Part shown: piece after piece, positions 41,859 through 49,477 of the stretch
How positions within the stretch are numbered: position 1 is the first letter of the stretch
Layout: each line of letters starts with the position of its first letter
Assembly (NCBI GenBank): GCA_001411745.2
Contig: LIQB01000003.2
Span: forward strand, 143,743 to 207,742
Origin: Psychrobacter glacincola
GTDB taxonomy: Bacteria > Pseudomonadota > Gammaproteobacteria > Pseudomonadales > Moraxellaceae
Direction: 5' to 3'
DNA: 64,000 nucleotides
Notes under the pieces: generated by a model
What the model was told of the DNA's origin: nothing
The model's input: only the letters and a program-made list of their open reading frames with translations
Database searches by the model: none
Translations under genes and position numbers: made by a program

Positions 41859-43328
41859 TTAACGACGGCGCCTAGACCGCAAGATGGCTCGTATAATAAA
41901 CACAATGATAATAATAGCCACGATGATGCCGATTACTGCCAGTAAGCCCGCATATTTGATTAAGAAGGGCTTGTCAGTACCTGTCGTTGCGATACGATCA
42001 ACATCACTAGCACTCACCTCACTACTGTTGAGACCACCAAAATTCACACGCACATAATTGGTAATACCAGCGATTTGCTCGCTATTTAGCTCATCTGAGA
42101 ACCCTGGCATGATAGGTGACGTGTTAGTCGCGCCTTCTACCCCATGAAGGATCATATTGACCAGCGCATCAGGTTTCTCACGGCGAATACTGCTGAGTCC
42201 AACGATAGGAGCGTAACGCGCATCAGGCTGACCATAACCGTCAACGCCGTGACAGCTACCACAGGCTGCCAAATATAGCGATTCTGGTGAATTGCTGCCA
42301 TTACTCACCTGCGCTTTGGCTTGGGCTAAATAATCTTTTTGCGCCAGTAAATCATGAGTGATAGATTCGCTAATGGGTGTTGGCAAACGCGAGACATCAA
42401 TGGCTGCGACCTTATCATCTGTTTGGATAGCAGGCACCGCTTTTAGATAAGAAGCAATGGCATTCAAATCTTCATTTTTTAAGTAGCGCGTACTATGTGC
42501 AACCGCCTCGCCCATAGGACCACCCGCATAGGCACGCTGGTCAAGCTCACCAGTACGCAGATAAGTGACGATATCTTGTTCACTCCAACTACCGATACCG
42601 CTCGACTCGTCAGGCGTGATATTTGGTGCATGCCAATGACCAAGCTGAGCACCTGATAGATACATTTTTTTATCGAAACCCATAGTGCTATTACGCGGGG
42701 TATGGCAAGTACCGCAGTGCTCTAAGTTATTGACAATATATTCACCACGTTGCTGCGTCTCGGTGAGACCATCACGGTTTTCAGTAGACGGGACATTGAG
42801 AAAATTCCAGCCAATCATTAAGCTGCGAATGTTAAAGGGAAATGGCAGGTCAGTTTTATATTTCGGTGCTTCATCGATAGCAGGTACGGTTTGCAGATAA
42901 GCAAACAACGCACTGATATCTTCTTCTTTCATGCCACTATAAGAAGGATATGGCATGGCAGGGTAAAGCATATGGCTTGGCGTACGACCTTTTTGCAACG
43001 CGTTCTTCAGGTCCGTTTCGGTATAATCGCCGATACCATAACGTTTAGATGGGGTGATATTGGTTGAATAGATGTCTCCCATCGGCGTTTCGATCGCTGT
43101 ACCGCCAGTATAATCTTCGCCATGACATGCCATGCAATCGGCTGCACGGGCAATGTAAGCACCGCGATTGACAAGCTCGCTGTTGGCTGGACTAATATTA
43201 GGTAAACTGGCATTAGGCAAGCTAGCATTGGCTAGGCTGGTATTGACGACGCTTGCGCCTTCAGCCATCGCAGCGCTAGAGGTCATACCAATGACGAGCA
43301 TCGATAACATCACAGAAAGTGGCTTCAT
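41859..43328 (-). CDS. Triheme cytochrome c, membrane-anchored
   Basis: A 489-residue exported cytochrome with a Sec signal (residues 1-22), three CxxCH haem sites (CMACH 65-69, CGTCH 205-209, CGSCH 356-360) and a C-terminal membrane helix (about 461-483) ending in a basic RSRRRR tail. This plan matches the cytochrome subunit of alcohol, gluconate and other periplasmic dehydrogenases that pass electrons to quinone or an oxidase. The segment just after the signal contains the repeat SLANASLPNASLPN. GAGGA precedes the ATG. It is first of a probable three-gene unit with the amine oxidase and the monohaem cytochrome. Confidence 0.9.
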   Translation of the reverse strand: MKPLSVMLSMLVIGMTSSAAMAEGASVVNTSLANASLPNASLPNISPANSELVNRGAYIARAADCMACHGEDYTGGTAIETPMGDIYSTNITPSKRYGIGDYTETDLKNALQKGRTPSHMLYPAMPYPSYSGMKEEDISALFAYLQTVPAIDEAPKYKTDLPFPFNIRSLMIGWNFLNVPSTENRDGLTETQQRGEYIVNNLEHCGTCHTPRNSTMGFDKKMYLSGAQLGHWHAPNITPDESSGIGSWSEQDIVTYLRTGELDQRAYAGGPMGEAVAHSTRYLKNEDLNAIASYLKAVPAIQTDDKVAAIDVSRLPTPISESITHDLLAQKDYLAQAKAQVSNGSNSPESLYLAACGSCHGVDGYGQPDARYAPIVGLSSIRREKPDALVNMILHGVEGATNTSPIMPGFSDELNSEQIAGITNYVRVNFGGLNSSEVSASDVDRIATTGTDKPFLIKYAGLLAVIGIIVAIIIIVFIIRAILRSRRRR

Positions 43329-43981
43329 AATATCCTCATATAGCTGGCACCTAGGGTGTTGTAATTATTATTAGGATGAATGATTGAGATGAAACACTTA
43401 ATATTAAGCAAGCCTTAATGAGTGACGACTTGTTATACTCAATTGATAATCCATTAAATGAAGTAGCAAATCATCCAGTAAATACTCAGTAAAATAGCGT
43501 GACAAAAGTAATTTCATAAGCGTATTGACTAAGCATAGTTACTAAATGATGTCTACTCACTCTACTAATGTAAGACTATTTCGCTACTATTACTTAACGA
43601 GTAACGTATTGGTCTCAAATTTTTACAAAACGTAAAGAACTGCGTTATCATTGTCAGTTTTTGATAACGTAATATATTTTTTTATATTATAATAATAGGT
43701 CATTTAAATAATACCTTTAAAATCAGTAACTAAAGTCCTATTTTTTGGGTGCATATCTTTTATAAAAAATCTATCATTGTAGATAGCTGTCAAAAATTTG
43801 CTTCATTTTTTGTCATCATCGATTTTAGTTGTACATAATAGATACATAGACTTAAGTTAGCACTCGCTTTTTTTATCAGTCATATTTTTATAATGCTATG
43901 AAACAAGCTATTGCAACGCACCATATTTTGTTTATGATAGGCGCTATTTCCACATTTCCGATCGCCGCCTGAGACACCACT
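43329..43981. other. Intergenic region upstream of the cytochrome/amine oxidase unit
   Basis: 653 bp, AT-rich, no credible gene. It contains an 8-bp perfect inverted repeat, CGTTATCA (43643-43650) and TGATAACG (43662-43669), about 315 bp upstream of the cytochrome gene. Divergent promoters for the cytochrome gene and the small lipoprotein gene must lie here. Confidence 0.55.
43643..43669. repeat. Inverted repeat upstream of the cytochrome unit
   Basis: CGTTATCA and TGATAACG are perfect 8-bp arms around an 11-nt spacer, a size typical of a dimeric repressor or activator site. No regulator gene lies alongside. Confidence 0.4.
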
Positions 43982-44167
43982 ATGAAGTTACCGATTCTTG
44001 CTTATATACTGACATCAGCCCTGTTAATCACAGGCTGCCAATCATTTCAGTTTGTCGACAGCCCTATCCCTGTGAATACCACCCCTACCAATAGCATCTT
44101 GGTCAAAAATACGCCTACCACCACTGTGCAAGTTCAAAATAATACCAGTACAAAAAATCAAAAATAG
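43982..44167 (+). CDS. Small lipoprotein
   Basis: 61 residues. It has a signal peptide with lipobox ITGC (Cys at about residue 18), then a short Asn/Thr/Val/Pro-rich mature part (PTTTVQVQNNTSTKNQK) with no recognisable domain. It has its own terminator, which supports a real transcript. Function unknown. Confidence 0.65.
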   Translation: MKLPILAYILTSALLITGCQSFQFVDSPIPVNTTPTNSILVKNTPTTTVQVQNNTSTKNQK

Positions 44168-44191
44168 TGCCATCACACTCATAAAATAAGC

Positions 44192-44227
44192 AAAAAAAAG
44201 GCAGATATCGGTTTGATATCTGCCTTT
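44192..44227. terminator. Intrinsic terminator between small lipoprotein and flavodoxin-family gene
   Basis: 13-bp perfect stem AAAGGCAGATATC with GATATCTGCCTTT and a 5-nt loop. A-run on the left gives a T-run on the minus strand, so it probably serves both convergent genes. Confidence 0.85.
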
Positions 44228-44270
44228 AATGTTTAATAAATTACCTTGAATGATTCAATAGCCATTCATT

Positions 44271-44873
44271 TCAAGGGCGTGCCGCTGGCTGATGCTTGAT
44301 AATTGTCTTGGCCAAATGATCGCCAAACCAAATAGCCGTATCAATATCTCCCCGTCCTGGCGTTTCCTCAGGGGGACCATCAAGCGACTGGGTCATCAAG
44401 CCCAAAAAGCTAGATAAACGGTTTAAATCATGAGCCTCATGACCTGTCGGCATCAGCGGTAATCCAATCCAGTTCATGCCATGCTGCATCGCATACAAAG
44501 AAATCTGCTGCAATACCGCCAGCTTATCACCGCTCAGCCCACCAGAGTTGGCAAAAGCGGCTGCCCACTTGCCTTCCCATTTACGATGATACCAGCGCTT
44601 TGAGGTTTCATCCATAAAAGTCTTAAATTCAGCAGTGACACTACCCATATATACGGCACTACCGAAAACCAGCAAATCCGCCTGATCCAAATAATCCCAG
44701 TCAACCTTGTGGACATCAACGGCTTTGGCCTGTGCTGCTGGCAATTGCTGGCGCGCCCCTTCGATGATCGCTTCAGCGACGCGCTTGGTATGACCGTAGT
44801 TGCTATGATAAATAACAGCAATAGCTACAGTCGGTATGCTATCAGTAATGGACGATTTGGCAGGTGTATTCAT
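44271..44873 (-). CDS. Flavodoxin-family NAD(P)H-dependent oxidoreductase, WrbA-like
   Basis: A 200-residue protein with the flavodoxin fold. The FMN phosphate loop is in VIYHSNYGHTKRVAEAI (about residue 20-36), and the LLVFGSAVYMGSVTAEFKTFMD and FANSGGLSGDK blocks match the WrbA/NAD(P)H:quinone oxidoreductase group. Probably reduces quinones or an unknown acceptor. The exact subgroup cannot be settled by eye. Confidence 0.85.
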   Translation of the reverse strand: MNTPAKSSITDSIPTVAIAVIYHSNYGHTKRVAEAIIEGARQQLPAAQAKAVDVHKVDWDYLDQADLLVFGSAVYMGSVTAEFKTFMDETSKRWYHRKWEGKWAAAFANSGGLSGDKLAVLQQISLYAMQHGMNWIGLPLMPTGHEAHDLNRLSSFLGLMTQSLDGPPEETPGRGDIDTAIWFGDHLAKTIIKHQPAARP

Positions 44874-44959
44874 ACAAACTCTAATAATGGCTATAAATGG
44901 TTAAATAAAAACAATATAAGTTCAACAGTTAATCGCACGCAATAGCAAATAGCGTAATC

Positions 44960-45925
44960 CTACGCAGCGCCACGTACAATGACCAGCGCCATTCGACCTG
45001 TAGCAGGCTGCTGCAAATGCGTTTGACGCCGATAAGAGTAATAGTGGTCATCAGCATAACTACAGCTGCTAGATAAGGTGTCATCTACTATAACGCCCGC
45101 CGCACTAAGCTGATCCGCTGCCAACTTTGGTAAGTTTAGCTTGATTTTTCTCGCGTCAACTGTGTTACAGATTGACAGCTTATCAACCGTATCCTGTACA
45201 TGTTGAGTCTCGTTATCGCCTTTAATAGTAGCCACAGAATCTATGACATATAACGAATCAAAATGTTCAATACTGGCTGTGTTCAATAACTTATTTTCTG
45301 TGCAACCTTTCAATAATTGATTGCGAACCTGAGCGCCAACTTCATAGCTGTCTTGACTGATACAAACACCAATCCAAGCTTTGATTTGTCCCGATTGCGT
45401 AAAACAGTGCACAGTCGCTTGAATAACCCCGCAAGCCAGACCTTGCCAACCCGCGTGAATCGCTGCTATTTGACCACTAGCTGGCTGATATAAAACTATC
45501 GGCACGCAGTCAGCCGTCATTATCGCAAGCCCAAGCCCTTGTTGCCGACTGACCATCGCGTCAGCAGACATTGGCGTCATACCTAGCGCTGTGCCATCAA
45601 TATCATGAATTTGCTTACCGTGAACTTGGTTAACCCAGTGTAAGCGTTTGATGGGTACCTGTTGGCAGGCAGTCAACGATAAGGGTGCAAGCTGCTCATT
45701 GATGGCAGATAATAAACGCATGCGATTGCTCAGTACTTTTGCAGCATCGTCATTGACATGCAAACCTAAATTTAGCTCACCGTAATTCGCTTGACGTTGC
45801 TGTCGTACTAGCTGTTCTGTGGGCTGGTCTTGTGAGTCAACATCATCGCTTGAAAATGCAGCTGTTTGAAAAACAGCCACATCATCAATCTGTGCGAGCA
45901 ATGTCATAGGAAACTGATGAGTCAT
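44960..45925 (-). CDS. pgeF: Peptidoglycan editing factor / purine nucleoside phosphorylase-like (PgeF/YfiH)
   Basis: A 321-residue DUF152/multicopper-oxidase-like protein. Diagnostic blocks are LHWVNQVHGKQIHDID, ADAMVSRQQGLGLAIMTADCVPI (read in parts) and AAIHAGWQGLACGVI, carrying the Cys and His metal ligands. E. coli YfiH (PgeF) prevents misincorporation of L-Ser into peptidoglycan precursors. It is longer than usual (about 245) because of insertions in the second half (about residues 185-260). It follows rluD, as in many gammaproteobacteria. Confidence 0.9.
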   Translation of the reverse strand: MTHQFPMTLLAQIDDVAVFQTAAFSSDDVDSQDQPTEQLVRQQRQANYGELNLGLHVNDDAAKVLSNRMRLLSAINEQLAPLSLTACQQVPIKRLHWVNQVHGKQIHDIDGTALGMTPMSADAMVSRQQGLGLAIMTADCVPIVLYQPASGQIAAIHAGWQGLACGVIQATVHCFTQSGQIKAWIGVCISQDSYEVGAQVRNQLLKGCTENKLLNTASIEHFDSLYVIDSVATIKGDNETQHVQDTVDKLSICNTVDARKIKLNLPKLAADQLSAAGVIVDDTLSSSCSYADDHYYSYRRQTHLQQPATGRMALVIVRGAA

Positions 45926-46031
45926 GGCTGATTTACCGTCTTAATGAGTCATTTTTATGTCACGGATCGCTATTTACTACTAGGCTCTGTTTTTTACAAG
46001 CGACTTTACGCTCTCGCCTACAAGGAGCGGT

Positions 46032-47300
46032 CTACTCGTCATCATAGCCATCACTTAGCACAGCCATCAACTGCTGCATATCTTCAGGCAGTGGTGTGGT
46101 GACTTCAATATCTTCACCAGTCGTTGGATGTACGAAACCCAGTGTATAAGCATGCAAGGCTTGACGTGGAAAATTATTAATCGCTTGACGCTGGGCTTCT
46201 GTCAGTCCTGCCCGCAATTGACGACGACCACCATAGACACGATCACCCACTATCGGATAAGTCACATGACTTAAATGCACACGAATTTGGTGAGTGCGTC
46301 CCGTTTCAAGACCCACATCCAACAGGCAATAATTGCCATTAAGCGCGGTCACATTCAGTAAATGAGTCACAGCTTCACGTCCTGCCGTCATTACCGTCAT
46401 TTTAGTACGCTGATTACGGTGACGACCGATTGGCGCGTCAATACGGCGATGGCGCGATAGACTCGCTGCATCCCCTGCTACCACACATTGATAGTGACGA
46501 TAGACCGACTTGTCCTTTAATTGCTCCATCAGCGCAAGCTGTGCTGGCTTGGTTTTACCAATCAACAATAGCCCTGAGGTATCTTTATCGATACGGTGCA
46601 CCAGACCTGCACGCGGCAGATGGTGCTGCTGCGGATAGTGATATAGTAGTGCATTGACCAAGGTGCCGGTTTGGTTGCCCGCACCAGGATGCACTACCAT
46701 GCCAACAGGTTTATTGATGACCAATACGTCATCATCTTCATAGACCACATCGATGTCTATATTTTCTGGTTGATCTTCACTATGCTGCTCTAATGTGGTG
46801 GTTAACTGCAGCACATCACCCGCTCTGACACGAATTTTCGGTTTTTGCACGCCACCGTTATACAGCAGGCTGCCATCACTGATCCAACCTTGTAATTGAA
46901 CACGTGAGAAATCGGTAAATATTTTTGAAGCCAATTTATCAATACGTAAACCAGCTTCGTCTTCTATAACCGTATGCGTCATATTAATAATTACTGGCAC
47001 CACTTGACCGGCGGCTGACGCTTCATCATCGTCGCTATCATCAATGTCGTCAGCATCTTCATCGCTGCTATCTATCATATCGTCGTCAAGCACATCACTA
47101 TCTTTTAACGTAGCTTCTTCTGACACAGCGTCTTCTAAAACATGATCGCTATGGCTTTGCTCATCAAGCATCGACTGATTATCGTCAGGTAATTCACTAT
47201 TGTTTAAAACGTCATTTGGCATCGGTGACTCTTGTGCTGATGAATCAGTCTGTCGTGATTGATTCGGTGGTAAATGGGTAGTCATAGCATTATTATTCAT
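46032..47300 (-). CDS. rluD: 23S rRNA pseudouridine synthase, RluD type, with acidic N-terminal extension
   Basis: Makes pseudouridine in helix 69 of 23S rRNA. An S4 RNA-binding domain (about residues 115-170, LRIDKLASKIFTDFSR) is followed by the catalytic domain with HRIDKDTSGL (catalytic Asp238). The first about 100 residues are an extension rich in Asp, Glu and Ser (for example DIDDSDDDEASAAG) that E. coli RluD lacks. It is likely disordered. The start at 47300 could be wrong and a later start could remove part of this. Synteny with pgeF downstream and bamD divergent is as in enterobacteria and supports RluD over RluC. Confidence 0.93.
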   Translation of the reverse strand: MNNNAMTTHLPPNQSRQTDSSAQESPMPNDVLNNSELPDDNQSMLDEQSHSDHVLEDAVSEEATLKDSDVLDDDMIDSSDEDADDIDDSDDDEASAAGQVVPVIINMTHTVIEDEAGLRIDKLASKIFTDFSRVQLQGWISDGSLLYNGGVQKPKIRVRAGDVLQLTTTLEQHSEDQPENIDIDVVYEDDDVLVINKPVGMVVHPGAGNQTGTLVNALLYHYPQQHHLPRAGLVHRIDKDTSGLLLIGKTKPAQLALMEQLKDKSVYRHYQCVVAGDAASLSRHRRIDAPIGRHRNQRTKMTVMTAGREAVTHLLNVTALNGNYCLLDVGLETGRTHQIRVHLSHVTYPIVGDRVYGGRRQLRAGLTEAQRQAINNFPRQALHAYTLGFVHPTTGEDIEVTTPLPEDMQQLMAVLSDGYDDE

Positions 47301-48066
47301 AGCAGATTTATATATGGCAAAGCGCCTGACATGGTTTTGAAAGGTAGCTTTTGAGAAAATTTCTAATAAAGTGTTAAGCGTAACGCTATAAAAAACGAAA
47401 GGCCATTCGCTATCAATCGCTTATCATAAAAGCGATCGTCGTCGAAAAAAGCGGAGGCAATACCATGCTAGTGTAGCATGCCAAGCGCCTAAGCCCTATA
47501 GAAGCTGTGTGTTATCTGTCATTTTTTGATTATACCGCAGCAAGCGTCAGCGCCGTACTTAACTCTCTAAAATATGACATTGCTGTAATTTACTGTATAT
47601 TTGTCAGTGTCAGCGACATTCGATATCGCTCGTGACAGCAGCTCATGTTAAAATGCCAAACTGACATGCGCTGGTGTACAGCTCATTGCGAGCAGCAGCA
47701 TATCGCACCTGTGTTGCAGTAGACTAATAACTGCACGATACTGACTCAAATTCGATGAGCACGATTGGATTAAGTACAATATAGATGGCGAAAAAATAGA
47801 CGAAGCAAACGTTATTCTATAAAGTATAGCCATATTTTGCTGTATGCTATGCCACTGTATGCTTATCGAATTTTTATTAAAAGCATTTGGTTTGATATAA
47901 ACCCTATGCCATCAAGCGTTTTTTAATAACGATAACTGGTATGTCCGATGATTGACATAGTAGATGACAGACCACTATTGATGCCTACGCATCGTTTTTT
48001 ATCATTAACCTAATATCTAGTATGATAGCGTCGCTGCTATTATACGTCTTGTGTCGGAGAAGAAGT
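47301..48066. other. Divergent intergenic region between rluD and bamD
   Basis: 766 bp with no credible gene. A perfect small hairpin CATGCTA-gtg-TAGCATG lies at 47464-47480. Promoters for rluD (left) and bamD (right) must be here. A 61-codon minus-strand open frame at 47648-47833 has no ribosome binding site and no family resemblance. Confidence 0.6.
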
Positions 48067-49269
48067 ATGCAAGCTGTTGGCAATACGTTTATCAAACTGT
48101 CCTCAATAACCCTACTTGCGCTAAGCGTAAACTTAGTGGGCTGTCAGACTTTCAAAAATCTGACTGGCGGTAAAGACGTCGATGCGGTAGAAACTGCCGA
48201 AAAATCAGAGCAGAATTATTATAACGACGCCATTACCCAGATTGATAAAGGCCGCTATACACAAGCCATCGAAGATTTGACCAATCTGCGCACTTTTTAT
48301 CCTACTGGACAGTACGCTGAGCAAGCATTACTCGACATGATGTACGCACAATATGCCAGTGGTAAGTATGAAATGGCAGCCGCCAGCGCTGAGCAATTTA
48401 TTAATCTATATCCTTCTAACCCGCAAGTCAGCTACGCTTACTATGTGCGCGGCGTGGCCAATATGCAAGGCTCATCAGAAGGTCTAAAACTGTTTAAGCT
48501 CAATCAAGCTGAGCGTGATACCGCCTATTTACGTATTGCCTTCGCTAACTTTCAAGAGCTTATTAATAAGTACCCTAACAGCCCTTACGCGCCAGATGCC
48601 GCTCAGCGCATGACTTTCATTTATAATCAGTTTGCTGAAAGTGAGATGAGTGCAGCCAACTGGTATATCGAGCGCGAAGCTTATGTCGCTGCTGTTAACC
48701 GTGCCAAATGGGTGTTTCAATACTATCCACTTAGTGAATCCATCCCTGACGCAATCGCAGTCTTAGCTTATAGCTATGATAAATTGGGTATGTCTGATTT
48801 GGCAGCAGAATACAAAACTCTATTACAGATTAATTATCCCAACATGTTAAGTGCTGATGGACGCGTTAAACTCGACACCAAACGTGAGCGTTCTTTCATC
48901 AACAAATTGACTTTTGGACAGTTGAGTCGTTTTAACAAAGATACTTCATCAGTTGCGACAGGCGACTATAACGGCGCGACCAAAACTCAGGTTATTCGTA
49001 ACGCCAGTCAATTGAGACTGCCAAGCGATAATGCAGCAGGAGCCAGTGCAGCGCAAGGTACTTCACCTGTGCGCGCCAATACTGGCATCAATGTCGGCTT
49101 GGGTCTGCCTGAAGCATCCGCTGAGCGTATTACTAGCCAATCGAGCACTGGATCTACGGCAAGAGAAGCCAATGTCGATCTGCAAAACACCAATCCTGTA
49201 CGCCGTACGACATTGCCTGTTCAAGGGATTGATATCCTGCCAGCAGATGTCGATATGAATGATGAATAA
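48067..49269 (+). CDS. bamD: Outer-membrane protein assembly factor BamD with C-terminal extension
   Basis: Essential lipoprotein of the BAM complex. It has a signal peptide with lipobox LVGC (Cys26), then TPR repeats (about residues 50-270). These contain the family's YYNDAITQIDKGRYTQAI and AYYVRGVANMQ blocks. E. coli BamD is 245 residues; this one is 400 because of a Ser/Thr/Asn/Ala-rich tail of roughly 110 residues after the last TPR. ATG at 48067 is supported by GGAGAAG upstream; an upstream frame from 48022 would hide the signal peptide. Divergent from rluD, as in E. coli. Confidence 0.95.
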   Translation: MQAVGNTFIKLSSITLLALSVNLVGCQTFKNLTGGKDVDAVETAEKSEQNYYNDAITQIDKGRYTQAIEDLTNLRTFYPTGQYAEQALLDMMYAQYASGKYEMAAASAEQFINLYPSNPQVSYAYYVRGVANMQGSSEGLKLFKLNQAERDTAYLRIAFANFQELINKYPNSPYAPDAAQRMTFIYNQFAESEMSAANWYIEREAYVAAVNRAKWVFQYYPLSESIPDAIAVLAYSYDKLGMSDLAAEYKTLLQINYPNMLSADGRVKLDTKRERSFINKLTFGQLSRFNKDTSSVATGDYNGATKTQVIRNASQLRLPSDNAAGASAAQGTSPVRANTGINVGLGLPEASAERITSQSSTGSTAREANVDLQNTNPVRRTTLPVQGIDILPADVDMNDE

Positions 49270-49347
49270 ATACGCTAGATTTGAGGCAACCTCTCTCTTT
49301 TAATTAAGAGAACGTCTCTTGTTTTTAGTACATCAACGCACATCATG

Positions 49348-49386
49348 AAAAAAATAAGGTCAACGACAGAGTTGGCCTTATTTTTT
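49348..49386 (+). terminator. Intrinsic terminator after bamD
   Basis: 16-bp stem AAAAAATAAGGTCAAC with GTTGGCCTTATTTTTT (one mismatch) and a T-run. It separates bamD from dnaG. Confidence 0.9.
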
Positions 49387-49477
49387 CTGTTTCTGTTTCA
49401 TTATCTATGCCCAATATTGTTTGCGCCCAATATTGCCTATGCTTAAGATAATACACCTATGGTAAACTGTTTTTTGC

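Noticed and set aside
43190..43235. Repeated SLANASLPNASLPN-coding sequence, possible short tandem repeat or CRISPR-like array
   Set aside because: Lies inside the cytochrome c coding frame after the signal peptide. It is a protein repeat with no spacers.
47648..47833. 61-codon minus-strand frame in the rluD-bamD interval
   Set aside because: No ribosome binding site, unusual residue composition and no conserved motif.
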